From NCBI GenBank assembly GCA_041392305.1, contig JAWKMJ010000010.1:1-64000 (forward strand): a DNA stretch of 64,000 nucleotides. Direction: 5' to 3'. Shown here one piece after another: positions 1 to 9,366 of this stretch. Positions within the stretch are counted from its first letter, which is position 1, and the number at the start of each line of letters is the position of its first letter. The translations under genes and the position numbers were made by a program. The notes beneath the pieces were generated by a model. That model saw only the letters and a list, made by a program, of their open reading frames with translations. It ran no database searches and was not told the DNA's origin. Source of the stretch: JAGQYP01 sp041392305. GTDB taxonomy: Bacteria; Bacteroidota; Bacteroidia; Flavobacteriales_D; Crocinitomicaceae.

Positions 1-76
1 AAATCATAAATCAATAATTCAAAAAACTTAATGAATTCTTAATCTTTTTAAATCATGTTAAACGGATATAAACAAT

Positions 77-84
77 TAAATTTG
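77..84 (+). promoter_or_regulatory. candidate -7 box (TAnnTTTG) for the first surface protein
   Basis: TAAATTTG matches the Bacteroidota -7 consensus TAnnTTTG and lies 75 bp before the ATG at 159. The same TTAAATTTGC word occurs upstream of the next, related gene (2707-2714). No convincing -33 TTG was seen at the expected spacing, so this rests on one box only. Confidence 0.35.
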
Positions 85-158
85 CAATAAGCTTTTTCAT
101 GATCTCCTACAGGCTAGATGGCTCAAACCATGAATAAGTTAATTGTTAACTCACTGAA

Positions 159-2618
159 ATGAACCGTTTGTTGAAATTAGGCTTCCTGGAAGTTTATGTT
201 TCAAACCTTATCCAATTGAACCTATTCTTATTTATCCTCTTTTTTTCAAGTGGATTACATGCGCAATTACTTTTTCAGGAAACTTTTGATGAAGGAGATA
301 ATGCTGTAGTTGGATCGGATGATTTGGGAACAGGAGTAACTTGGTCAACTGCTTGTCCAGATTGTTTGCCCGGTGGAGTACCAAATGGTCCAGATGATTT
401 TTTTAAAATTTTGGGTGGTCAGCTTCAAGGTCAGGACACAAATGGTCCGGCTACTTTCGAAACTTCTGATATCGACATTAGTTCCTGTAGTGGTAATTTA
501 GAAATCAGTTTGGATATTCAAGAATCAGGAAATTTAGAAGATTGTGGTACGGGATGTAATTCTGCAGATTGGGTGCAATTACAATACAGTTATGATGGCG
601 GAAATACATGGCTGGAACCCACAAATACTTTTTTCTGTCTAGGTCCTTGTGCTGATAACAATGTGATAGTAGCAGGAGATCAAACTGGTGTGGTAAATTA
701 CAATTCTGGTTGCTTGCTTGGAGGATCAACCCTTCGTATCCGAATTACTATTCAATGTTGGGCATCAGATGAAATTTGGATGATCGATAATTTAGAAGTG
801 AATTGCGTACCTGTTGTGACTCCTACTTTCAATTCGATTGCTGCTATTTGTAATGGGGATGTTTTGAATCCTTTGCCCACAACATCAACAAACGGGATTT
901 CTGGAAGTTGGGCGCCTTCCTTAGATAACACAAGTACAACAACATATACCTTCACTCCGGATGCTGGACAATGCGCTGAACCTGTGGATATGACGATAAC
1001 CGTGAATCCAACATTTGCAAATACCGAAAATGTTAATGTTTGTCAAAATGCAACTTACACTTTTCCAGATGGAACTCAGCAAACGATCACATCAAATACT
1101 TCTCATATTAGCAATCTAACTACTCAGGGCACTGGTTGTGATTCAATCATCACAACGAATGTAACAATGGTATCGGGCGTTACAAATACGATCAATGTAA
1201 ATTTATGTGCTGGTCAGGATTATACTTACGCAGATGGAACGATTTCAACAAATATTCAATCTAATGAAAGCCATGTCTCTGTTTTTCCTTTGGGTTCAGG
1301 TTGTGATTCTTTGGTGACTGAAAATCTAATCATTGGATCTAATTTACCTCTTGATCTTGTGGTCGCTGAACCTCTGTGCTTTGGACAAGATAATGGTTCT
1401 GTAAGTATCAATGTGAATGCAGGAGGAATTCAAGCAGGAGCTACATTTGTTATCACAGATGCAGATAGTAATGTTTTGAATCAAGGGAATTCAAATGCAG
1501 CAGAATTTTTAGGAACAGGATGGTATTTTTGCTATGTAGATAATGTGACAGGCTGTGATGGAATGGATTCTGTATTTTTAGACCAACCAGATTCACTTTA
1601 CTTTACTCTAAATACGGATGATCCTTTGTGTTTTGGCTCTAACAATGGAGAAGCTTCAATTAATCTTGTGTTCGGAAATCAGGGACCTTACACTATGGCT
1701 TGGGATGGACAAGTAAATGGAGAAGATACGATTTCCACATTGATCGCAGGGTCGCATACCGCTTTGTTGGTGGATTCTGTTGGGTGTAGTGCTCAATTAG
1801 ATTTTTCATTAGTCAATCCTCCTCAAATTGTTATTGGTGCACTAACAGGAAGTCCATCTCAGTGCAGGGGAGACAGTTTTTATCCTGGAAGTGGAACTGT
1901 AAGTGCAACAGCAAGTGGGGGAACAGGAACTTTGAATTACATTTGGACAAATGGAATAGATACGTCTTTCAATAATACTTGGGGAAATAGGATTCCAGAT
2001 TGGTATTATTTGACGGTAATTGATGGTAATGGATGTGTAGCTGTAGATTCTGTTTTGGTTGATTCATTATCACCTTTTGCAAATTTTAATATAAATCCTG
2101 ATTTTGGATATACTCCCTTGTCTGTGGAAGTCACTGATCAGTCTGAATTCAGAACCACAAACACATGGATTTACAACGATTCGACTCAAAATTCTTTGCT
2201 AATCGACTTCGATAGTCTACAACCAGTCTTCGATTCAATATTTGTTGAAGTAGGCTTTCATTCGATTTGTCTTGTTGTATCTAATGACTATGAATGCTAC
2301 GATACCTTGTGTCAGGAAATACAAGTGAATCCACAAGTTCAAATTGAATTGCCTAATGTCGTAACTCCTAATGGCGATGGAATGAACGATGTTTGGAATC
2401 CGTTTGAAAACAAAGGATTGCAATCTGTAACATGCCTTATTTACAATCGATGGGGGAATGAAGTTTTTCGAATTGAAAATATTTCCACTGATTTCGAAGG
2501 GAAAGATATGAAGGGCAAAGATCTGGCCGATGGAGTCTATTCTGTAGTGTATACTGCTTTAGGTTTGGATGGGTTAGAATATTCGGGTCAAGGCTTTGTA
2601 CATGTAATTAAGAAATAG
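159..2618 (+). CDS. T9SS type B (gliding-associated C-terminal domain) surface protein, 819 aa
   Basis: Secreted, probably cell-surface protein. A hydrophobic signal segment ends near residue 36 (GLHAQ). The N-terminal region to about residue 210 has paired cysteines and could be a lectin-like or jelly-roll fold. A TPTFN..AAIC module follows at about 221-285, then two copies of a 54-residue two-cysteine repeat (about 286-394, ending GCDSxxT.N), then SprB-like beta modules. The last ~90 residues (from LPNVVTPNGDG, through YNRWGNEVF, to GVYSVVYTA) are the CHU_C / gliding motility-associated C-terminal domain that routes proteins through T9SS. The same modules recur in the neighbour at 2926, so the pair probably arose by duplication. 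The ligand is unknown; adhesion or gliding is inferred from the family. Confidence 0.85.
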   Translation: MNRLLKLGFLEVYVSNLIQLNLFLFILFFSSGLHAQLLFQETFDEGDNAVVGSDDLGTGVTWSTACPDCLPGGVPNGPDDFFKILGGQLQGQDTNGPATFETSDIDISSCSGNLEISLDIQESGNLEDCGTGCNSADWVQLQYSYDGGNTWLEPTNTFFCLGPCADNNVIVAGDQTGVVNYNSGCLLGGSTLRIRITIQCWASDEIWMIDNLEVNCVPVVTPTFNSIAAICNGDVLNPLPTTSTNGISGSWAPSLDNTSTTTYTFTPDAGQCAEPVDMTITVNPTFANTENVNVCQNATYTFPDGTQQTITSNTSHISNLTTQGTGCDSIITTNVTMVSGVTNTINVNLCAGQDYTYADGTISTNIQSNESHVSVFPLGSGCDSLVTENLIIGSNLPLDLVVAEPLCFGQDNGSVSINVNAGGIQAGATFVITDADSNVLNQGNSNAAEFLGTGWYFCYVDNVTGCDGMDSVFLDQPDSLYFTLNTDDPLCFGSNNGEASINLVFGNQGPYTMAWDGQVNGEDTISTLIAGSHTALLVDSVGCSAQLDFSLVNPPQIVIGALTGSPSQCRGDSFYPGSGTVSATASGGTGTLNYIWTNGIDTSFNNTWGNRIPDWYYLTVIDGNGCVAVDSVLVDSLSPFANFNINPDFGYTPLSVEVTDQSEFRTTNTWIYNDSTQNSLLIDFDSLQPVFDSIFVEVGFHSICLVVSNDYECYDTLCQEIQVNPQVQIELPNVVTPNGDGMNDVWNPFENKGLQSVTCLIYNRWGNEVFRIENISTDFEGKDMKGKDLADGVYSVVYTALGLDGLEYSGQGFVHVIKK

Positions 2619-2925
2619 CAAAAAAATCTAAGAAAATTGTGAATTGTTAGTGTATAATTTAATAAAAACTTAACTATTTATTCGTTTTTAAGCAATTACA
2701 AGTACTTAAATTTGCTTCAACCCTTTGGATGTTCTCCTAGATAATGATTCGATTCAAGAATTATTTGAAACCATTCAAAGGAAAACTCTAAAAATTAAGA
2801 AAATGCTTTTATTGGTAACATACATACCAAATCCAAATAGGGGAGGATCAGGCATTTCCGCTGTTTTCCTTCACTAGATTGATTTAGCATTTTTTTGGTT
2901 TTGAAAGTACGCGCTTTTATAAATC
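2619..2925. other. 307-bp intergenic region with one inverted repeat
   Basis: No gene was seen. It contains the candidate -7 box at 2707-2714 and a small inverted repeat, TTGGTA (2812-2817) with TACCAA (2825-2830), which might be an operator. No terminator is evident after the upstream gene. Confidence 0.5.
2707..2714 (+). promoter_or_regulatory. candidate -7 box (TAnnTTTG) for the 2040-aa surface protein
   Basis: TAAATTTG sits inside TTAAATTTGC, the same word as upstream of the related gene at 159. The leader to the ATG at 2926 would be about 205 nt. No clear -33 TTG was found. Confidence 0.35.
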
Positions 2926-5900
2926 ATGAAAAATCACTCACTTGTTTCTATTGTTAGAACCTTTGCTGCTGTTTTTCTGTTGATCCTTTCGGTAAATGTC
3001 CAGGGTCAAACCATTGTAATCAATGAAGTGTCACAGGGTCCATCCGGATCTGCAGAATATGTTGAGTTTTTAGTTTTAGGTCCCGCATTAGTTAATTGTG
3101 ATGATACTCCTCCTTGTATTGACTTAAGAGGTTGGATTTTCGATGATAATAATGGGAATTTGAATCCTGGAGGACCTATGTCAGGTGTGGGAATCGCTAC
3201 CGGTGCTTGCAGATTTTCAAATGATCCATTCTGGGCTTGTGTGCCTGCTGGGACGATTATTTTGATCTATAATGATGCCGATATTTTTCCTGGACTTTCA
3301 TCTGATACAGACATGAGTGATTGTTCGGTTTCTGTTCCTATAAGTTCTGCATTATTTGAGAAGCATACTACTCAACCCACCAGCTCTAATTCCACTTATG
3401 CCACAACTGGATGGGTTTCTGGAGGCGGTTGGACACAAATATCCATGGCAAATGGAGGTGATGGGTTTCAAATCGTAGATCCATCAAATCCGGGAACTCC
3501 TGTGCATTCAGTGGGGTGGGATGAAAATAGCAATGTGGATATCTACTTTTCAACTTCTTCTATGTCGGGAGATGTCGTTTACGCTACAGATTGTGATCCA
3601 ACACAACAATCAAGTTGGGTTTATAATACAAATGCATTGGGTGGTGGGACTCCAGGTTCGCCCAACCCTGGACAAGCAGATTGTATTGGAAACATGAATG
3701 CAAATTGTAATCCACCTACTGTAACAATTGCTTCTACTCCAGAATCGTGTACAGGTGCTTGTGATGGAACGGCAACAGCAACAATTACTGGTGGAACAAG
3801 TCCTTACGATTTAACTTGGTCACCCGCTCCAGGGGGAGGACAAGGGACTGTTAATGCTACTGGATTATGTGCTGGAACTTATACATTAACCTTAGTTGAT
3901 GATAATGGAAATGGCTGTACTTTAGATACTGATGTAACCATATCTTCCGGTGGCGGGTCTACTACTCCAACATTCAATCCAGTGGCAGCAATTTGTTCCG
4001 GAGATGCACTAGCAGCTCTTCCTACAACAAGTACAAATGGAATTACAGGATCTTGGTCACCAGCATTGGATAATACAGCTACGACAACTTACACATTTAC
4101 TCCAACTGCAGGACAATGTGCAACTACAACGACACTTACAATTACTGTTAATCCATTACCAACATTTACTGTGACTCCATCGAATCCTACTTCTTGTTTA
4201 TTAAGCAATGGAACTATTACAATTTCTGGATTAGATCCTAATACAGTTTATATTGTTAATGATGGAAGTGGACCGCTTGTCAATCCTTCGGATGCTTCTG
4301 GAGAAATTGTACTTTCTGGTTACGGACCTACAACAATCAATTCAATTACAATTGAAGATCAAAATACAGGTTGTACAACTGTAGATAATACTGGCTGGAC
4401 ATTAACTGCTCCATCTGCTCCAACAATTACCGTTAATTCTGATCAAACTATTTGTGAAGGAGAAAGTGTTACATTATCGTCTACTATTTCTAGTGGAACA
4501 GTCTCTTGGGTAGATAATTTTACCATTACTTACTCTGAAGGAGATATAGTGAGTCCTTTAGTTACAACAACCTACACGGCTACAGCTTCAGATAATGGTT
4601 GTAATGCCTCTGCTTCTTTCACAATCACTGTGACTCCTGAAGTGACTCCAACATTTAACCCAGTTGCTGCTATTTGTTCAGGAGATGCCCTTGCGGCGCT
4701 TCCATCTACTTCAACAAATGGAATAACAGGAACTTGGTCACCAGCATTGGATAACACGGCTACAACAACCTATACATTTACTCCAACTTCAGGTCAGTGT
4801 GCGACTACAACAACACTTACAATTACAGTGAATTCACCGACAACCAACACGGTGAATGTAGATGTATGTGATGGAGATTCTTACACCTTTGCGGATGGGT
4901 CAACATCAACCATTACAGCTTCTACTTCTCTTGTAACAACTCTTACTGGAGCAAATGGTTGTGACTCGGTAGTAACTGAAAACATTACTATGCTTCCTGT
5001 TTACAATATCACAGAAAATGTAAATGCTTGTGAGAACTCAACTTATACTTTCCCTGATGCTTCAACTCAGGTGATTACAGCAAACACTTCTTATACAAGT
5101 AATCTTACTTCAGCAGGAGGTTGTGATTCCATTATTGTAACGAATGTGACCATGGATCCAATTCAGAATACAACTGTCAATACTGATATCTGTTCTGGAT
5201 CAAACTTCACTTATGCTGATGGTACTGTATCAAATAACATTACAGCCAATGAGTCGCATGTATCAACTTTAACTTCTGCTGCTGGTTGTGACTCGATTGT
5301 AACGGAGAGCTTAAATATTGTACCTTCAATCACCAATACTGTAAACATAGATGTGTGCGAAAATGGATCCTACACTTTTGCTGATGGATCAACTTCTACT
5401 ATTACCGCTTCTACATCACTTGTGACCACTTTGGTTTCTGCCAACGGATGTGACTCAGTGGTAACAGAAAACATCACTATGCTTCCAATTATCACAAACA
5501 CTGTGAATGTAGATGTATGTGATGGAGATTCTTACACTTTTGCAGATGGTTCTACTTCGACCATTACAGCGAACACATCACTTACCACAACACTCACAGC
5601 AGCGAGCGGATGTGACTCAGTGGTGACAGAAAATATTTCAATTCTACCCATATTCAACATCATAGAAAACATAAATGCTTGTGAAAATAGTACATTTACA
5701 TATCCAGATGGGACAACAGAAACTATCACAATGAATACTTCACATACTTCTTCATTGATTGCAACAAATGGTTGTGATAGTATAATTGTAACCAACGTGA
5801 TCATGGATCTTGTATACAACATCACGGAAAATGTGAATGCTTGTGAAAATGCAAGCTTCACATATCCTGATGGAATTGTAGAAGTGATTACTGCAAATAC

Positions 5901-8900
5901 TTCTCACACTTCAAGCCTAGTTAGTATTTCAGGTTGTGATTCAATTATAGTAACTAACGTGACGATGAATCCGATTCAATCTACTTCAATGAATATTGAT
6001 ATCTGTTCTGGTTCAAATTTCACTTATGCTGATGGTACAATTTCAACCAATATTACGATCAATGAATCCCATGCATCAACCTTAACTGATATAAATGGAT
6101 GTGACTCGGTTGTTACTGAGAATTTGAATATCGTTCCACAGATCACAAACACTGTAAATGTGGACGTTTGCGAGAATAATAATTACACATTTGCGGATGG
6201 CTCAACTTCTTTGATTACAGCTTCAACTTCTTTAACAACCACTTTGACTGGCGTAAATGGATGTGATTCAGTGGTGACGGAGAACATCACCATGCTTCCA
6301 ATTATCACCAACACTGTCATTGTAGATGTTTGTGAAAACACGAATTACACCTTTGCCGATGGATCTACGCAGGTAATCACAGCTTCAACTACATTGACTA
6401 CTACTTTAGCGGGAACCAATGGATGCGATTCCGTTGTAACAGAAAATATTACCATGCTTCCATTTATCACAAATAGTATTAATGTAGATGTTTGTGAAAA
6501 TGATTCATACACATTCGCTGATGGTTCAACTTCAGCAATTACAGCCAACACTTCACTTACTACAACGCTTACTTCTGCGAGTGGTTGTGACTCAGTTGTG
6601 ACTGAAAACATCACCATGCTTTCACCAGTTGCCAATACGGTAAATGTTGACGTATGTGAAAACGACAACTATACATTTGCAGATGGATCAACTTCGGCTA
6701 TTACGGCCAATACATCACTTACAACAGTATTAACTGCAGCCAATGGGTGTGACTCGATGGTGACTGAAAATGTGACCATGCTTCCAGTTTACAACATCAC
6801 AGAGAATGTCATTGCATGTGAGAATTCGACCTATACTTTCCCAGATGCATCAACGCAAGTAATTACAGGAAATACTTCTTATACAAGTAATTTAACTTCG
6901 GCAGGAGGATGTGATTCGATTATAGTAACCAATGTGACCATGGATCCAAATCTGAATTCGGTAAATGACATTTTTGCTTGTGAGAATTCTACAGTTACTT
7001 ATCCTGATGGAACATCGGAAGTGATTACTGGAAATACTTCACAAACTTCCACATTAACAAGTATTACGGGATGTGATTCAATTGTTGTGACCAATGTAAC
7101 GATGAATCCAGTTTACGCCATAACTGAAAATGTGACTATTTGTGAAGGTGAAACCGTTTCTTATCCTGATGGTACATCAGCAACATTAACTTCAAATACA
7201 ACATATATTTCCAATTTATTAAGTAACTCAGGTTGTGATTCTGTTATCACAACAAATGTGATAGTAAACCCCAATCCGTCATTTAATTTAGCTTCAACAG
7301 ATCCTACTACTTGTGGCGCGACGGATGGGACTATCACTATTTCTGGTTTGACTGCAACAACATCTTACGACGTAGTTTATAATGGTCTTAATGTGACACT
7401 TATTGCAGATGGGACAGGAAATATTCTGATTTCGCCATTAGCTTCAGGGGTGTATACAGGAGTTCAGATTACGGATCCAAATGGTTGTTATTCAGAAGAC
7501 CTTTCAACTATTGTAATTAACGATGTTTTACCTGCTTCTATTACAAATATTGATAAAATAGATGTAGCTTGCTTTGGCGATTCAACGGGGTCCGTTCAAA
7601 TAAATACTGCAGGAGGAAACGGAGCCTTGAGTTTTCAAATTGACAATGGACAAGGTCTGAATCTTTCCAATGCAACCGGAGTATTCGCAAATCTTCCTGC
7701 TGGAAACTATTCTGTTATAATTACAGATGCCTTGGGTTGTCAGATCATGGATCAGTTCGTGATCAATCAACCAAGTCAAATCGTTCCCAATATCAGTTCT
7801 TCGAATGTTCTTTGTTTTGGTGAAGCAAACGGTTCCATCACAATAACAAATGTGAACGGTGGAAATCCGCCTTATGTTTATTCAATTGACAACGGATTGA
7901 ATTATTCTCCCACAGCAACTTTTACTGGTTTATCTGCTGGAACCTATGGAGTGACTGTTCAAGATCAAGGTGGATGCCAGTCTGATACTTCAGAAATTAT
8001 AATAGGTGAGCCAAATGAATTATTGCTCTCTTTGAACGATTTAACAGTGATTCAACCCAATTGTGTAAATGGTAGTCCACTTTGTAATGGAAGTGTTTCC
8101 TTAGCAGTCCCAGCGGGATCAGGTACACCTCCTTTTTCTTATAATTGGCCCAATGGTATCGCTCAACCAGGGTCCAACGCTGCTGTAGATTTATGTGCTG
8201 GACTGTACAATATTTCTGTTCAGGATGCAAATGGATGTGCTACATCAATACAAGTAACTATTACAGCACCAAACATCCCTGTAATTACCAATGTCGATAT
8301 TACAGAATCAGGTTGTGGAGGAGAATGTGTAGGTACTGTGGATATCCAATCAGATTCAGTGGTTGTCTATTTCTTGAATAGTACGAGTCAACCTACAGGA
8401 TATTTCCAAAATCTTTGTGCAGGAACCTATTTTGTAGAAGTTGAGAATAGTGCAGGTTGTACGGCATCTCAACAAATTACTATTCAGGATGCACCTATGC
8501 CTTATGCATCTTTTATTTTTGAACCCCCATTCGGAACAGTGGTTGATCCTACAATCAATTTCAATAATCTTGCGGAATTTGCAACGGATTATTTCTGGAC
8601 AATTGAAAATATTTATCCTACAGATTATTACTATCAAACTACCACTGATTCCAATTTCACTCACATTTTCCCTTCCTCTCCTGGTAGTTATTTGGTGTGT
8701 TTGAACGTCTCCAATAATCAAGGTTGTACAGATCAGTACTGTAGTGGTGTGACCATCAGGGATGATTATACGCTTTACGTACCTAATGCATTTACACCTG
8801 ACGGAAATGGACTAAATGAATCGTTCAAACCAATTTTAAATGGCATCGACGAACAAAATTACGAGTTATTGATTTTTAATAGATGGGGAGAATTACTATT

Positions 8901-9048
8901 CGAATCTCATAACAAGGAAGTGGGATGGAATGGAGTTTACAGAGGTGATATTGTACAGGATGGAGTATATGTTTGGCAAATACGTTTCAAACTTAAGTAT
9001 ACAGACGAGAGAATCACCAAAAGAGGGCATGTTACTATTTTAAAATAA
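2926..9048 (+). CDS. giant T9SS type B surface protein with lamin-tail domain and fifteen 54-residue repeats, 2040 aa
   Basis: A signal peptide runs to about residue 28 (VNVQGQ). A lamin-tail-like domain (IVINEVS, then EYVEFLV and LRGWIFDD) covers about 29-190. A SprB-like module and two near-identical TPTFNPVAAICSGDALAALP modules begin near residues 346 and 575. Fifteen tandem repeats of about 54 residues occupy 641-1450; each has one Cys near its start and one in a GCDS motif, suggesting one disulphide per unit. SprB-like repeats follow to about 1860, and a CHU_C sorting domain begins at about 1951 (YVPNAFTPDGNG, then FNRWGELLF). The protein is expected to be exported by T9SS and displayed on the surface as a long stalk or adhesin; function is inferred from architecture only. 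A UUCG terminator follows the stop codon. Confidence 0.88.
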   Translation: MKNHSLVSIVRTFAAVFLLILSVNVQGQTIVINEVSQGPSGSAEYVEFLVLGPALVNCDDTPPCIDLRGWIFDDNNGNLNPGGPMSGVGIATGACRFSNDPFWACVPAGTIILIYNDADIFPGLSSDTDMSDCSVSVPISSALFEKHTTQPTSSNSTYATTGWVSGGGWTQISMANGGDGFQIVDPSNPGTPVHSVGWDENSNVDIYFSTSSMSGDVVYATDCDPTQQSSWVYNTNALGGGTPGSPNPGQADCIGNMNANCNPPTVTIASTPESCTGACDGTATATITGGTSPYDLTWSPAPGGGQGTVNATGLCAGTYTLTLVDDNGNGCTLDTDVTISSGGGSTTPTFNPVAAICSGDALAALPTTSTNGITGSWSPALDNTATTTYTFTPTAGQCATTTTLTITVNPLPTFTVTPSNPTSCLLSNGTITISGLDPNTVYIVNDGSGPLVNPSDASGEIVLSGYGPTTINSITIEDQNTGCTTVDNTGWTLTAPSAPTITVNSDQTICEGESVTLSSTISSGTVSWVDNFTITYSEGDIVSPLVTTTYTATASDNGCNASASFTITVTPEVTPTFNPVAAICSGDALAALPSTSTNGITGTWSPALDNTATTTYTFTPTSGQCATTTTLTITVNSPTTNTVNVDVCDGDSYTFADGSTSTITASTSLVTTLTGANGCDSVVTENITMLPVYNITENVNACENSTYTFPDASTQVITANTSYTSNLTSAGGCDSIIVTNVTMDPIQNTTVNTDICSGSNFTYADGTVSNNITANESHVSTLTSAAGCDSIVTESLNIVPSITNTVNIDVCENGSYTFADGSTSTITASTSLVTTLVSANGCDSVVTENITMLPIITNTVNVDVCDGDSYTFADGSTSTITANTSLTTTLTAASGCDSVVTENISILPIFNIIENINACENSTFTYPDGTTETITMNTSHTSSLIATNGCDSIIVTNVIMDLVYNITENVNACENASFTYPDGIVEVITANTSHTSSLVSISGCDSIIVTNVTMNPIQSTSMNIDICSGSNFTYADGTISTNITINESHASTLTDINGCDSVVTENLNIVPQITNTVNVDVCENNNYTFADGSTSLITASTSLTTTLTGVNGCDSVVTENITMLPIITNTVIVDVCENTNYTFADGSTQVITASTTLTTTLAGTNGCDSVVTENITMLPFITNSINVDVCENDSYTFADGSTSAITANTSLTTTLTSASGCDSVVTENITMLSPVANTVNVDVCENDNYTFADGSTSAITANTSLTTVLTAANGCDSMVTENVTMLPVYNITENVIACENSTYTFPDASTQVITGNTSYTSNLTSAGGCDSIIVTNVTMDPNLNSVNDIFACENSTVTYPDGTSEVITGNTSQTSTLTSITGCDSIVVTNVTMNPVYAITENVTICEGETVSYPDGTSATLTSNTTYISNLLSNSGCDSVITTNVIVNPNPSFNLASTDPTTCGATDGTITISGLTATTSYDVVYNGLNVTLIADGTGNILISPLASGVYTGVQITDPNGCYSEDLSTIVINDVLPASITNIDKIDVACFGDSTGSVQINTAGGNGALSFQIDNGQGLNLSNATGVFANLPAGNYSVIITDALGCQIMDQFVINQPSQIVPNISSSNVLCFGEANGSITITNVNGGNPPYVYSIDNGLNYSPTATFTGLSAGTYGVTVQDQGGCQSDTSEIIIGEPNELLLSLNDLTVIQPNCVNGSPLCNGSVSLAVPAGSGTPPFSYNWPNGIAQPGSNAAVDLCAGLYNISVQDANGCATSIQVTITAPNIPVITNVDITESGCGGECVGTVDIQSDSVVVYFLNSTSQPTGYFQNLCAGTYFVEVENSAGCTASQQITIQDAPMPYASFIFEPPFGTVVDPTINFNNLAEFATDYFWTIENIYPTDYYYQTTTDSNFTHIFPSSPGSYLVCLNVSNNQGCTDQYCSGVTIRDDYTLYVPNAFTPDGNGLNESFKPILNGIDEQNYELLIFNRWGELLFESHNKEVGWNGVYRGDIVQDGVYVWQIRFKLKYTDERITKRGHVTILK
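4846..7275 (+). repeat. fifteen in-frame 162-bp repeats encoding a 54-aa two-cysteine module
   Basis: Units fall into three types. A: N-T-V-N-V-D-V-C with FADGSTS and VVTENITMLP. B: N-I-T-E-N-V-N-A-C with FPDxST or YPDG and IIVTNVTM. C: DICSGSNFTYADG with TENLNIVP or TESLNIVP. Read in order they run A B C A A B B C A A A A B B B. All carry GCDS near the end. The open reading frame is kept throughout while codon choice differs between copies. Two further units lie in the gene at 159. Confidence 0.85.
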
Positions 9049-9078
9049 TGGCTTTTAGCTATAGTTTAAAACCTAAAG

Positions 9079-9102
9079 AGAGGACTTCGGTCCTCTTTTT
9101 TT
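9079..9102 (+). terminator. Rho-independent terminator with UUCG loop
   Basis: AGAGGAC (9079-9085), loop TTCG, GTCCTCT (9090-9096), then a T run. It lies 30 bp after the stop of the 2040-aa gene. Confidence 0.85.
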
Positions 9103-9366
9103 ATATCAGAAAAACTCCCCTCCGCGACCTCTATGGTTAAATTAAAAATGCAAAGCCTGTCCTGAGCTTGCCGAAGGGTGCAAAGTGTAAAGTGCAAAAT
9201 GTAAAGTGCAAAATGTGAAGTGCAAAGTGCAAAGTGCAAAATGTAAAGTGCAAAATGTAAAGTGCAAAGTGCAAAATGTTCATGAATCAATAAGTCCAAA
9301 ATCCACAAACAAAAAATGGAATAATTTTCGCTTTCTTTCGTTAAATTCATCAGACAAAATCATTTT
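9103..9366. repeat. gene-free repeat block: RAQDRL-type palindrome word plus tgcaaagtg array
   Basis: CCTGTCCTGAGCTTGCCGAA (9156-9175) and the following GGGT form a dispersed word I recognise from other Bacteroidota genomes, where it produces spurious RQAQDRL peptides on the reverse strand. Directly after it, 9178-9280 is an irregular array of 9-10-bp words (tgcaaagtg, tgtaaagtg, tgcaaaatg), ending in a tail with ATGTTCATGAATCAATAAGTCC (two words, 9278-9299) that also terminates the similar array near 29.4 kb. The 94-codon reverse-strand open frame here has repeated CTLHFALC-type peptides and is a by-product of the repeat, not a gene. Confidence 0.7.

Noticed and set aside
2812..2830. TTGGTA..TACCAA inverted repeat as a transcription-factor operator
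   Set aside because: It is a single short palindrome with no second copy or regulator gene nearby; mentioned only as part of the intergenic description.
5532..6668. Open frames on the minus strand inside the 54-residue repeat gene (about 107-109 codons)
   Set aside because: They mirror the repeated codons of the plus-strand gene (same period), have no signal peptide or domain, and no promoter.
9066..9350. 94-codon minus-strand open frame with CTLHFALC-type peptides and RQAQDRL
   Set aside because: It is a product of the tgcaaagtg array and the dispersed CCTGTCCTGAGCTTGCCGAA word, with no start context, and runs opposite to the terminator.
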